A stretch of DNA of 64,000 nt, taken from NCBI GenBank assembly GCA_964017195.1, contig OZ024892.1:20452889-20516888 (forward strand). Direction: 5' to 3'. How positions within the stretch are numbered: the stretch's first letter is position 1; the number at the start of each line of letters is the position of its first letter. The notes below the pieces were generated by a model that saw nothing but the letters and a program-made list of their open reading frames with translations, was not told the origin of the DNA and searched no databases. Below, piece after piece: positions 37,824 to 50,095 of the stretch. The DNA comes from Siderastrea radians. Lineage: Eukaryota > Cnidaria > Anthozoa > Scleractinia > Rhizangiidae. A program made the position numbers and the translations under genes.

Positions 37824-37909
37824 GTGAACCGAAATAGCTTAGAACAGCTTTTTACCGAGGAAGATAATAAAAAAGCGGGTTAAACAAACTAACTCGAAAA
37901 TTGTTAAAA

Positions 37910-37911
<2 letters not shown>

Positions 37912-37972
<61 letters not shown>

Positions 37973-37993
37973 TGATGATGATGATGATGATAA
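37912..37993. repeat. AAT/GAT microsatellite
   Basis: An (ATA/TAA) trinucleotide run changes into a (GAT) run. It is perfect for most of its length. Confidence 0.95.
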
Positions 37994-38111
37994 TTCTTTC
38001 CAACGAATTACAATTTTCAGGGGGGGGGGCTAAATTTTCGCCCTTCAAATAGAGGCAAAGGCAACACTATGATTGGTAATGACATTTTAACATTTGTTAT
38101 TTTACTTTTAG

Positions 38112-38321
38112 AATCATGCGATCCATTCGTACGGAAGTGTCTGGCCATTTTAAAACAGTGCACCAGGAAAGACCTTCACGAAATGAAGTTGCGGCTGCAA
38201 ACCGATATACCTGAAATGAAACTTGAAAAAGTGGAGGCACCCTATGAACTGTTCTGCCAAATGGTTGAGGTTAAATTGTTATCATCTGCAGGCCGACAGG
38301 ATTTGAGACAGCAACTTGAAG
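38112..38321 (+). CDS. DED exon 2, 12 codons shorter
   Basis: This is the second death-effector-type exon, again with TTTTAG acceptor and GAAG|GTGAAC donor and phase 1-1. It aligns to exon 1 throughout (CLAILKQCTRKDLHEMKLRL, then APYELFCQMVEVKLL) but lacks the segment equivalent to SPDNLYHLDGML. That removes about one helix of the six-helix DED bundle. Whether the product folds is doubtful. Confidence 0.6.
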
Positions 38322-38559
38322 GTGAACTGAAAATACTTTAGCACAGCTCTGCAACTAGCAGTTCTCGCCATACTGTAGGTGAACCCGACTCACAAAATAC
38401 AATGTTCTTGTCTTATTATGTTAAGACAAGAACAAAACTGTAGGACGTGTTTACTAGGATGAAAATGTGCTGGCTCTTCAATCAGTCAATCAAACAATCA
38501 ATGAATCAATCGTCTTTCTTTGGTGGGTTGGTTATTATATGATGTTAATGAAATGTGAA

Positions 38560-38800
38560 CCCTCTCAATATTTATAAACCACAACAAAAGCCAAAATTTG
38601 GGTTAACAGTGAAACCCCGATATAAAGAACCCCTTTATAATGGTATAACGAAAAATATTTGGCCACTCGGACAAAGTTACAGTGAAATGTATGGCACCCA
38701 ACCACGATATAACGAATCAGAATACAATGAAGTCCTCGCTATAACAAACATAACCCAGAAGTCCAAGCCTTAAATCTACTCTGATACAACGAATAAATCA
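38560..38800. repeat. Tigger-like TIR fragment
   Basis: ACAGTGAAACCCCGATATAA followed by several ATATAACGAA motifs resembles the ends of pogo/Tigger elements. No matching opposite end was identified nearby. Confidence 0.4.
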
Positions 38801-39174
38801 CATCACGCAAATGAAGCTGAATGCAAAACAGATGAAGATAGGTGCATGCAGACACAAAGTCATAAATGCTACTTAGTGTTCACACGCGGATAGAAATTGC
38901 ACGAATAAACCGAATGAAGAGTGTGTACATTTCACCACAGCATTCGGCATGTTTAAGTTGAGATCATATCATTTTTAGGCCACACACACGTAGTACGTGG
39001 GGTGACCGGAAATCATATGATCTCTAGCTCTTTCTGGAATCGATCTAGTCACAGCATTTATGAGATAGGTGATTTTTCACTAACTCTCATTGTGTTGGTG
39101 GCTACGATACGCTGACGAGCTCCAATACTGTGGTGTTGTGTTAAGAACTACGTTGCCTTCGGACAATGCCTTTT

Positions 39175-39455
39175 TTACGTCGTTTGATCAGTCCTTGGAG
39201 GGCCTCGTAGCCAGTACAGTTCAGTGTGTACATGGTTTAGCCCCTAGTTATTTAATTGATCGTCTGTCAGTTAAGAAGCATTCTCTAACATATTCTCTTA
39301 GATCTGACAAGTCCCGTCTGATGCTGGGTTCCAGCCAGCGGCGCCAAGACTCTAGAATGCTCCTCCCGTACCCATCCGTAACTCCACGTCGTTGAATGCT
39401 TTTAAAGTTGATCTCAAAACTCATCTTTTTAGTTTAGCTTTCATATAGATTTTGA
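39175..39455 (+). pseudogene. CR1/L2-like LINE reverse transcriptase C-terminal fragment
   Basis: The translation QCVHGLAPSYLIDRLSVKKH, then SLTYSLRSDKSRLML, and after a frameshift NAFKVDLKTHLF, is the conserved C-terminal end of CR1/L2-clade LINE ORF2 proteins. It is short, frameshifted and inactive. Confidence 0.6.
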
Positions 39456-41845
39456 GTTTAGTTTCAATGGTTCACAATGGTTTACAATACCTGTACCCAC
39501 GGAGTGGTCCAACTAAAGACCGTTTGATTTTAAGGCAAAGCTGTTATTAGCCAGACCTCGATATTACAAGAATTTGATTTTTTTCGCAAGTTCGTTATAA
39601 TCGGTCTCCAGTCCCTTAGGATTTCATCAATCAGGGTGCACTGTAGAAAGCTTGACTGTCTAACGTTACACCCTCCCGTCAATTAACATTGTCTTATCAA
39701 AGCCTCAAACCCGGTTAGGCTGAAACTATAAGTAGTTGTAAGTCCATCTTAAGTTAAGAGAAAGGCAGAATTGTTTTTCGACTACAGCGGTTTTGTCTCA
39801 AGTTCTAGGAATTGCCGGCTAAAGCAAACAAATATAAGACGAAGGAACCATGCGCCATAGTGACCACGTGGTTAAGAACATGCACGTCCTTCGAGATTTT
39901 GAGATCCATCCACATGAGCTTTAGAGGCTCAAAAATACCCTTTCACAATGCTAATGACTTTTTAGAAGATTTTCGCCTAAATCTTAACGCTGCAGGAGTT
40001 TTTAGCTAGTTATTTTAGCATTTCACTCTCTTAGCCGTCAACGTTAATTGAAATAGCTTTACAAAAGAGAGGACATAAACCTCTCTTGCTTCACAATACC
40101 TGTACCCTGCTGTTGGTGCAGGTGTTTATCAATTCGAATGCAACAAACGTGGTTCGAAGCCCGTTCATTTAGACATGGGCGGTGATATTATGGGATATCA
40201 AAATTGCGCTGGCTATAAACTAGAGAAAAATAGGGGACTGAGTCCTAGATTCAATATCTTTGTCAGTTTAAAGTGCCACTCAACCATATTTTGCTTGTTG
40301 ATAGAAAATAACAAGAAAATAATTTACACTTCAGTTTCGCAGTTGTGACGTCATAGGTCACATGATCAGAGCGCACGGAATATTTCATATTGATTTAAAA
40401 TTACATAAAGTTCAATTAATGGCAATTTATTCCAGTTATCTAGTAGATATTTCTCTGGGTTATTTAAAGAGAGCCATTAACGGTTTTTAAAAACATAAAC
40501 ATAATTCATGTTTAAAATAGCATTTTTTAGTTCCTTGTGGCCATGAAAGCCGGTAGCCGACAAAGTAGCTGACAACGTGTCCATTTTGAGGACTACACCA
40601 AGGCTTTTGTACTGTCTTCTTTAGGAAAGTTACATTTTAGCTCTTACAGACCTTGAAATTGGTGTCCGTATCCGCTCTTCTGCCGAGGTTTTCCTGTTGT
40701 TATAAACTGCTGTTATATAAATCAGCTGTGCTTTAACTTAAACTACCCCTACCTATAATTTGTCCAAATTTGTCTAATTATTATAATGCCGACTAAATCT
40801 GCATCTTGCCCGTACTTCGTAACTGAAAACCACGTGTGTTTTTGTGAATATAATTATAAAATAGTATTAACACTGCTATGTCACTAGACACTTCAATGTC
40901 GTTAACTTATAAAATCCATATTACTGGTACCTTTTTTGTTTTGGTTTTGTTTTTATTTTTTTTATTGGTTTTTATTTTATTTTATAATTTTTGTTTATTA
41001 TTTCTTTTAATCGTACATTTATTGTTTAATGCAGGATTGTAATGCGCATATGAGTATATTTATAGAATATGCGCACTATAAATGTTAAATAATATTATTA
41101 TTGTTTTTTGGCCGGCTGACAAATCGTAAGTTGCTGCAAAACAGAAATGTCATTTCTTAGAAAGTCACCTCTTCCCTACCCTCTACATGTTTTTATTCAG
41201 ACTCCTTTTCCTCCACTTCTCCCTAGTGCAGTTGGCTACCGCATACAGAAACCACCGTTTTTCCATCAAGATAGCTCAAAAAGGTTCTTATTTATTTGGT
41301 GTGTAATAAGAAGTTAGGCTATCTAATTAGGTTCTTACACAGTTTCTTAATTTTTAATGGCGAAGTTATTTGTTGCTGATCAGAAACATATTCCAGTGTG
41401 GGTATAGTTCCTTGTTTGCTTTGTTAGAAACGGACAATTTGCTAATTATGATTACATTTTACACAAGATTAGGGGAGACCCTGTTTATATTAGGCGATTT
41501 ATTTAAACTGACAACAGGTCCTTTATTTTTTCCAAACAAGGAACAAAATTAATAAGGGACAAAATTTATAGACAGGTCGTTGAGAGAAAGCGAAATAAGC
41601 ACGAGAACACGAACATGACACGCAAGGTTACGAAATTGCGTTCGATGAGTATCAATAATTAGCCTATGTTGGGGTCTAAATGACAAATTTTAGCCTACGG
41701 GTTGTTAATCCACTAGCTTCTTATATACGAGAATCTACTTTAGTTACCTAAGCTGTGCTCCTGCTCTTGTCAATTGACATGATGCAGTGGCTTCATGATG
41801 ATTAACAAAGATATTTTATCATTAATTTGTTATTTCAATTTTTAG
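39456..41845. other. Non-coding, probable intron sequence
   Basis: I see no coding exon. A tail-like stretch at about 41,030-41,105 (GCGCACTATAAATG followed by ATTATTATT) resembles a LINE 3' end. Confidence 0.45.
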
Positions 41846-42106
41846 ACTGGGATGCATTTGAACCGAAGTGTCTGACCATTCTAAAACAAAGTAACAGAGA
41901 AGACCTCAACCAAATGAATTTCTTGTTGGAAGATTATATTCCTGGAACGAAACTTCAAAAAGTGGAGAGGCCGTATGAACTGTTCTCCCTAATGGTTAAC
42001 GCTGAATTGTTATCTCCAGATAATTTGTACTTTTTGGCCGCAATGTTGTCATCTGCACACCGACGGGATTTGACACACGACCTGTTAAGAGGCGAGCACG
42101 TTGAAG
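41846..42106 (+). CDS. DED exon 3, intact
   Basis: This 261-bp phase 1-1 exon lies between TTTTTAG and GAAG|GTAAAC. It encodes a complete DED-like unit: CLTILKQSNREDLNQMNFLL, RPYELFSLMVNAELLSPDNL and LTHDLL. It is five codons longer than exon 1 at its end. Its phase matches the caspase-like exon at 45,797, giving a tandem-DED plus caspase layout like caspase-8/10 or cFLIP. Confidence 0.68.
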
Positions 42107-42651
42107 GTAAACTTACAGTTTTAAAACGGCTTTTTGTGCGAGAAGAACTGCCATATGTGTACCGGGTTCATAAAATGCAATTTGTTTGGACTTAAATTTT
42201 AATTAACTGGCCTTCATGGATTTCGGACGGATCTTGATTAATAGGTTAAACTAAGTGACTCAAACAAAAAATTAGTAGTTACGGTAAGCGGCTAAAGTAG
42301 TAACCATATTAGTTATTTACAAAATTCACAATATGTACCGAGACCCAGAAAACGCTAAACATTTTTGGGGTATTTTTACATATATATACATCTGACTGAA
42401 AGAACGTTGTCAGGTAGCAACTATAAACAATAAACGTTACAGATTTATTTGTTTATCCCTTTTACCTGACAACGTTTTTTCGATTAGCTGTATACACCAC
42501 AGCTATTTCAATCAAAAGAGGTCCACACACACTGCGTTACCCTTTGTAGTTTCAAAATATAATGTTATGTCTAGAGACAGTCGAAACCGGTTCAAATTGA
42601 CATGAAGCGTTGCGAGGAATATTTACAAGTAAGTTCAAAATAAACGTATAG

Positions 42652-42836
42652 TTACCTCAACCGTTGTGTTTCGTCGTCAATGAGCCTCTGAATGGCGAAC
42701 GTTAGCGATTTCCACGGTTGCGATGCGGTCTATTTTGCGTATTACGTGGACCGTAGACCGCATCGCAAAATCCAGCAAATCGCTAATATTCGCCGTTTTG
42801 AGACACAATGACGACAAAACACAAAGACTGAGGTAA
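42652..42836. repeat. 185-bp palindromic fold-back element
   Basis: TTACCTCAACCGTTGTGTTT at the left pairs with its near reverse complement ending GACTGAGGTAA at the right. Inner arms GCGATGCGGTCTA/TAGACCGCATCGC are perfect. Confidence 0.7.
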
Positions 42837-42902
42837 GATTATATTTACTATGAACTTAGAAGTTGATAGGAACGTTTTGGTATTCCCACCCATTTCCTTA
42901 CA

Positions 42903-43497
42903 GTCAAGGCCACTCAGGCGTTCTCGTCGTTAACAGACTAATGAATTCGTAAATGGAATTTTGATTCCGTTCGTTGATTGAATAATCCATTCGTGAAATG
43001 AAAAATCCAAGATTCAAATTGCGCCTCGATTCAATAATCGAATGTTGATTGGATTAATGAACAAAAGCTATACGATATATGGAAGGGAGTGTGACCGGCA
43101 AACATAGCGGATTTGAATAAAGAACAGGTAAGTTATTTTAGTATTCTAATTTTTGCATAAACACCCCATTAGTATCGAATGTTGTTACTTTTTCTACCGG
43201 CGTTGGTACATACGATTAATTCTTCCTTTGATATTTGCCATTTCGAACGCAAAAGCTCAGTTACCAGTTTGATCGATCGATTGATCTTTGTTGTCTGCTG
43301 TAACACGCAACCTTTGCGTTATTTTACAATCTCACGTTGCACTTTGTTCATTAATCAAATCAATGTTGAATCGAGGCGCAATTTGAATATTGGATTACTC
43401 ATTTCTCGAATGGATGATTCAATCAACGAACGGAATCAATTTTCCATTAATGAATTCATTAGTCTGTTAACGACGGGAACGCCTGGGCGGCTTTGAC
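42903..43497. mobile_element. MITE with about 145-bp terminal inverted repeats
   Basis: The left arm (GTCAAGGCCACTCAGGCGTT...) and the right arm ending ...AACGCCTGGGCGGCTTTGAC are imperfect reverse complements over about 145 bp each. No transposase is present. Confidence 0.72.
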
Positions 43498-44252
43498 TAT
43501 AAATTTTGACCGAAAGGTAGGATGGGTAGTTGTAAATCCGTCTTAGTTTGAGGAACTTTGAATCTACTGCCCGTCAGTCATTCACAGTGAAAGTAATAAA
43601 TGGCCACCTTCCGATTGTCAGTTATGATTCAGCCTCCGATTTTTATTTTTTCGAAGAGCAAAAACTCAAGTCGAAAGAGGAGGGAAATGAGTAATCGTTG
43701 AGCGCAGCTTTCCCTTTCCGTTCCGCGCTCACGTCTCGGAGCTGTCTTGGTACCAGAGACACCCCCGTCCCCGAGTTAGCCTGGGTAAGCTAATTCTTAA
43801 CCTGTGAATACAGCTGCTGCTAGGGGTGTTCGGCCGGTAGCCAAGAGAGGCGGCTGCATTCGCAGGCTGCCTAATTTTTCACTGATTTCTTTGAAATTTG
43901 AGATCTACTTAGGTGCGTGAATTCACGTACATCTTGTTTCTGTTTTCCTTTATTAATTTCCAAGCGGAATTATTAGTTTTCGTAGAAGAACATTTTGACT
44001 TCCAACCAGCTTGACGGCGTCAATTGTTTTTCGCTTTCTAGTGGAATTACAAAAGAAAGATAAAGAAAGAAAGATAAATAATGAAAATCCCGAGCTGAGA
44101 AGCAAGCGGTTTTTGTATAAGGTTAATACAATTTATTTATTCTTGAAGAAGCCAGCTGGTTATAAATATTTCGGTGCTGTTTGAAAGCAAAGCAGAATAT
44201 TTATCCGGCTACAAACACTGCAAGTACAAGCCGAGACGCAAAACGGGCTCTA
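43498..44252. other. Non-coding, no gene seen
   Basis: Scattered short frames only; no motif is recognised. Confidence 0.45.
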
Positions 44253-44797
44253 AGGGGCCGATTACATGAGCCGGGCTGGCTCGGTTAGCAGGGCTGGCTC
44301 GGTGTACCGAGATGACTGCTCAGCCCGGTATTACATGAGGCCAGCCAGCCCGCCTGCGGCTAAGTTTAGAAGCTGTCGTGTGAAAAGATGGCTACATCAA
44401 AGAGCATGAATCGAGTGTTTTTACTTTCGCTAATCCATTATTTTGGTGTATTATTTTCAGTTTTACGTAGCTTTATGGTTTGGTAAACCTTTATGTGTTA
44501 TAGAAAGAGAAATATCGATCTTCTGGTGAGTCATTTTCCGCTGAAGCGAAATTAAGTGACGAGAAAGTGTTGGCCCGGCTAGCCAGGCTGGCCCGGTAAT
44601 CACAATTACATGGTAAATTTTCAGCCTGGCTAGCCGAGATCCCGGCATCGCGATGCCCGGCGGGATCCCAGCTAGCCGGGCTGAGATTTTTCCATGTAAT
44701 CGCAAAGTTGATTTTTAATATGTTTCACAGACGTGCCGAGATCCCGGCAAACCGAGACAGCCCGGCTAACCGGGGCAGCCCGCCTCAATCGGCCCCT
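44253..44797. mobile_element. MITE, GC-rich 545-bp element
   Basis: Ends AGGGGCCGATTACATGAGCC and GGCAGCCCGCCTCAATCGGCC(CCT) are inverted. Internal CCAGCC/GGCTGG and CATGTAAT motifs repeat in both orientations. The element is far more GC-rich than its surroundings. Confidence 0.65.
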
Positions 44798-45796
44798 AAA
44801 AATAGATGAACTGTGAGAATCTGCGTGTTTCGCATAAATTAAACTGCGCATATCAAATTTCATCCCACTTATGCAAATTAGACAAAGTAAAATCGGAATC
44901 TGCGGGGGCTTGTTCCTAGCTATTCCTAAAGCTGAAAAACTTGAATGAAACTAGTATTAAAAATCCAAGTTACAGTGGTGATCAATTAATTAGAGTAAAA
45001 TCTTTTCAAGATACCAAACTTAACTTCGGGGTTATTTATAGTTCAAAGCGTATGGTGAACAAATTCGCATAGTTCTGGGGGGGACAGGGGGGCGGGAGAG
45101 GGGGAGAAAAGGGGGCGGGAGGTGTACGGGAGGCGGGAGAAGTGGGGGCGGGAAGCGGGAGAAAAAAGGGAAAAATTATGCATCATTGCGCAATATTTTG
45201 CAATCGAAAAAATGCAAAGAGGCAGGAGCCAAAAAATACGGGGCGGGAACCGGGATTAAAGAGTACGGGAAGCGGGAGGTTCAAACCCCCCTGTCCCCCC
45301 CACATAGTTGACAGCTGCTTGCAGCTGCTTGTAATTTGAGCCTTCGGAATGTAACGCAACGCTTAAAACATCTCGAACCGAGCATTCTAATAGAGACCTA
45401 CTGAATTTTCCAAGTTTTTTTCACGCCTATCAGGAGTTGAATACATAAAACATGCGAGAAACAGACGTGTTAGGATATGTTGTCTTTGAAGAAAAGGGAA
45501 ACAATGAGCTTTATTTACTTCGCACGCAATTCTTATGTCACGCTATAATTAACTGTCACGTAGTCACGCTGCTCGTTACCCTGTTTTATGATAACTGAAT
45601 ACCCTGATTCCTTGCTCTGGCGAAGACATGTTACATTAGCCGCAAGTTGTCGAGGAAGGGGGAGGGGACTGCACAGCAGTGGTGTGAAACCCATAGGTTG
45701 TGTTCATAAATTTCACCATATTGAGGAACAAAACGTCATTGGCTCTAGACGCATTGCGTGCCTATGTTTTAATAATGAAGGTTTATTTCATTGCAG
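44798..45796. other. Non-coding; G-rich tract
   Basis: A GGGGGCGGGAG-type purine tract at about 45,075-45,175 and related GGGCGGGA motifs to 45,275 are the only structure. No gene is seen. Confidence 0.45.
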
Positions 45797-46495
45797 AACA
45801 AGCCCGTTATCAAGAATTGGCGAAAGATGAAGTCAATGACATAGTGAAGTCTGGTTATGTTTTGATGACAGATAACAACACAATGTTCGATATCCTTTAT
45901 GGACTGAAATCTTCCTTTGATCAAAAGTTTGGCTTCGACACGGAATCCCGTAGAGACCTCACCAAAAGTGAAACGTTAAAGTTACTGAAGGAAACGGCAG
46001 AGAAAGACCTTTCCAAATTTGGCTGTTTAGTGTGTGATCCGAAGCTATGGATCAAAAGATGGAATCTGCGGAAGAGATGATGAAGTGATTAATCTTGATA
46101 CCATCACGTCACTCTTCAGTTCCTGTACATGCCCCTCACTGAAACGAAAACCAAAAATTTTCCTGATTGAAGCTGTCCAGAGAGGAGACAAAGTTCCCGG
46201 CAGTGATCCAAGTTCAAGCCCAACAGTTTCTGAAGCTGATTTTCTAATCAACTATGCCACCTCTGAAGAAGAGAAAATGTCTTCGTACTTTGGGTTCTGG
46301 TCGGCTGTTCATTATGTGTTTGAGATATACTCAGAAAGGGAGGACCTCCTGAATATGATGATAAGAGTAAACAAGTTAACCACTAAACTTTACAGTGACA
46401 TCAAAATGCAGAGCCCAACCCTGGTCAGCACGCTCACAAAGAAAGTGTTTTTCAAACCCAGACGGTCAGGGCTGTCTACTTTATATCTCTGGTAG
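45797..46495 (+). pseudogene. Caspase-8/cFLIP-like domain without catalytic residues
   Basis: After a TTCATTGCAG acceptor the exon encodes a caspase p20/p10 domain: SGYVLMTDNNTMFDILYGLK, a DLTKSETLKLLKETAEKDLS helix, FGCLVC, then after a one-base frameshift near 46,035 a SYGSKDGICGRDD segment, KPKIFLIEAVQRGD, ADFLINYATSEEE, FWSAVHYVFEIY and LTKKVFFKP at the end. The SHG histidine is Tyr (46,046-46,048) and the QACRG cysteine is replaced (EAVQRG, 46,169-46,186). With the DED exons upstream this resembles a cFLIP-type decoy. The frameshift favours a pseudogene or a sequence error. Confidence 0.7.
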
Positions 46496-47151
46496 CTGGT
46501 GAAATCTGTTAAGGAAGCGAAAAAATAAAGGAGTCATCTTAGAAGTAGTACCTTGTTTCCTCATTAAAGTAGCTGGGACTCAAAATTGCAAAAGCCGGGG
46601 AAAATTCCCTGCCTCGGCCCTAACTGACAGCCCTGAGCGTGAGTAATATAAAAAATTAAATAATGCTTTCCGTGTTTGTTCAAAGTCATGATAACACGAC
46701 TGTACGTTTGAAAGAAAAGCTCCTATATGAAGGTCGTTAAGTAAAAACATGAGATGAATACTTTAACAAAGAAAATGTTTTTCAAGCCCAAGTATACAGA
46801 AAGGACGTAGCATGGCTCCTGCGTGTTCATGAGTTAGGTTCATCGTCATTTTCCGTGCGTCCCCAAGTGGGCTGATTGGGCCGCTAATAAGTCAGGTTAA
46901 ACACAAGCAAAAGTTTGAAAGAACGGGAGAAGTTGCTATAAGTAAAGACGTGAGCCAAAGACGAGTGTTTCCATGGCTGTACTTCAAGTTCTCTCAACCT
47001 TCCACGAAATTAATAACAGTAGTTAAAGAAATTAAGATTATAAAAGGACTTTTAAGTCCTTAAAATGTATCATCTGAAGCCCCTTGGACAATTAGTGGAG
47101 TAGGTGCTGTAATAACAAGAGTGAAGTTAATAGCAATATTTAAGTAAATTA
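46496..47151. other. Non-coding, tail-like repeats
   Basis: CTTGGACAAT.AGT.GAGTAGG-type sequence at about 47,085-47,105 recurs at about 47,775-47,800 and 47,930-47,955. No gene is seen. Confidence 0.4.
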
Positions 47152-47678
47152 CAGTAGAACCCCAGTAACTTGAACTCGGATAACTCGAACTCCCCCGCTA
47201 ACTCGGTTAACTCGAACTCGGTTAACTCGAATTCCCCGCTAACTCGAACTAAATTTCGTTTCCCTTGATCAAACTTTACCCCGATTACTTGAATTCTGGT
47301 TGTTGCAACTCACCACGGATGCCCATTGAAATATCCCATTAGCTCTTCTTGTCGTGTAATCGGTAAAAACACGAAAACTAACATTACAGCAATTTGATTT
47401 TAATTAGTGCAACGAACAGATCACGTATTTGACAGTCATTTCCCGAATGAGTGTAACTGAGTTACATTCACAGTACTGTGTTATCATAAGAATGCATAAT
47501 CGTGTTAAAGTTTCAAAAATTTGCACTGTGCTGTATACTGAAGTGCTGAAAAATCAGTAAACTATCAATTATTAACATGGCAAACTGAATACTCAATCGT
47601 CCCCGATAACTCGAACCCCCCCATACCTCGAACTGTTTTTCGTTTCCCTTCAGAATTCGAGTTACCCGGGTTCTACTG
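47152..47678. mobile_element. Tigger/pogo-like MITE, 527 bp
   Basis: CAGTAGAACCCCAGTAACTT and, inverted, AGTTACCCGGGTTCTACTG are flanked by TA. Subterminal TAACTCGAACTC motifs repeat. No coding capacity is present. Confidence 0.72.
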
Positions 47679-50060
47679 TAGTTTAGTTTTTAAGGACTTT
47701 TAAGTCCTTAAAAAACTTAAACCTAAAAAACTAACTAATTTTCGAAAATTATAATCTTTTCATCATGTGAAGCGTCTTGGACAATAAGTTGAGTAGGCGC
47801 TATAATAACAATATATATAGTGAAATTAATAACAAGAGTTAAATACATTTAGTTGTTTAAGGTCTTACAAGTCCTTCTATAATAATATTTTGGGCGCTAC
47901 AATAACAGTGAACCTTTTTACCATGTGCCCCTTGGACAATTTTTGGAGCAGGCACTATAGAAATACATTATTTTGTTATAGCTAAGGTTGTTTACAAAAA
48001 TGATCCGATGTAGTGCTTGTATCAGGTCAATCTCGCTTGCTATGTTGGAGAACACAATAGAGCCATTTTTAATCCAAACACTTAAGCCTGGTTTTAGCTT
48101 ATTATTTCACCGTGAAAATGGCCTGAACGCAAGCACAAGGATCAAAATATTTCCTTTTCTTGTGGTTGCGTTCGGGTTATGCCGTGGGAAAACGGAACAC
48201 AGCATAAGCACAAGGCAACTTATTATGCCTGGCCAATTAAATCACTTAGCGCCAGCTTCACTCGTCAGTCGTGTGAGAAGGCGTTCCCGCCAGTTGACAC
48301 AAAACAAGATAGAGGATTTCACAGGCGGCCCAGACTCTACAGAAGCCGTTGGAATTTGAATTTTATTAACTTGTGGAATTTGTAACTTTGTTTCCAGCGT
48401 AAGTACTACAAAGCAGAGGTTGTGTACTGTATTGGAAACAGAACAAAAAGTACACGTGGTCTTGTGGTAATGTCCAATTTGTCTGCAAATTAATGTGGTG
48501 TTCACTTGTTTCTGTACAGTCAAATGAACAAGTACAATTATCGACAAAAAAACTCGTATCAGAACTCAAAGGTTTTATTATTTCGATTGATTATGAACAC
48601 TGAAAAGCTTGCTTGTCAGAATAGAATCAAGAGGATACAAGTGTGCTTTTGTAAGTGGGTGATTACATGATGCCTGTATGACTCAGTAATGTACTGACTG
48701 AAGTTCATTCCTGGGTTCCCTCTTGTGACTTTCCATTTGTTTTACATGACATTGTTATTGCCTACTTTGTAGGCCTCATATACAATGTGCACGTGACGTT
48801 ATTGCCGCCAAGTTGGTGTACCATTAACAAAAGGTTTCTGATTTTGTTGTGTTACGCCAACATGGCTGCCACGGCTTTTAATTAGCATTTCAAACTCTAG
48901 GGATTGGTCGTACACGCTGGACTATTTCAACATGACCAATCCCTTTTAGGTCATGTCACCGGTCCAAGCACATAAGCAATGTCTTGGATACACTACTTCG
49001 TGGCCTTCGGCAGGACGTTGCCAAGATCAACATATCCTGGGTTGAGGCTAAGAGGACAGTAAACACTGAACACTGATTGAGATATAGAGGTACAGAGGAC
49101 GTGCTATGTTCCCCAATGCATGCATTGGACGAGGAGAAATAAGACACTTTCGCTTCCTTTGATTCGAAATTCACTGTTTTAGTCTTTCATGAATCGCCTG
49201 CGTTGGACATTAATGCAGCGATTTTTTTGTTGTGTATAAATGTATTATATTACCTACACCGCCGTTCTCCTAAGGATAATCCCCCCCTCCTCTTCGGTGA
49301 ATAGGTTTGCGGATCGGCGGATTTGGCCTTTTTATGCGCGCGGATTGCGAATTTTAGCGATAAATTAAGCGAATTCGCAGATTTGAAAAATACCGTGAAT
49401 CGCGGCCTCAGGCCACTTCAGGCATGGTTAGAGCTTAATTTGCCTAAAATCTGCTCAACTGATCATAACTTTCTGTGGGGGAGGCTATATGAAAGAAAGC
49501 GACATTACAATTCATTTTTAAGCAGAAAAATGTACGTACCCTAAGCTCATTTTGAAGACAGTGATCCTAACTGTCGTTTATTCTAAAGATACGGTTAACA
49601 TGTCTTATAGCTTTGAGGCTGGATTCTGTTGGAGGTGAAGAATCGACCAGGGGTCGAAGTCACAATTTTGGGCAATGCTGATGAGATTGAAAGTGGGTTT
49701 AATATCGAATCAAAGCTCGTGTAAACCCTCGCCGTTCTTTTAAGACCTTTTAAGTGAAAGTGGATGAGCGAATTTGTTTTTATGTAATCAATAATCTTAA
49801 CAAAACGTTCAAAAATATCTCCTGGATGCTAATCCGCAAGCAAAATTATTTCATTCTATTTTGCTTTCTTGTTCTTGATTTCTTGACTGACAAACCTTTT
49901 TCTTGCCAAATGTAAGTTAGCTAGTATAGAAAATGTCTTGAGAATAGAAAAGGCGACAAGTAGTTATATCAGTTTATGATCTCGCTAACCCGATCGATCT
50001 CGCCAACATTTGTCCAGTAACTGCTGATGCGACGCTCACACCAGCTTGTATTTACACTGA
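47679..50060. other. Non-coding host DNA
   Basis: No supported exon. Short frames near 47,988-48,359 lack codon bias or motifs. Confidence 0.45.
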
Positions 50061-50063
50061 TAC

Positions 50064-50095
50064 TCTGACGAAGCGCTTACGCTCGAAACGTTAGC
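50064..50095 (+). other. Penelope-type terminal motif resembling a hammerhead core
   Basis: CTGACGA, a short stem (AGCG/CGCT), then CGAAAC and GTTAG are in the order of a hammerhead ribozyme core. An alternative CTGAC/GTTAG hairpin competes, and I cannot place stems I and III convincingly. Confidence 0.3.

Noticed and set aside
37839..38048. Poly-isoleucine frame
   Set aside because: It is the AAT microsatellite read in one frame.
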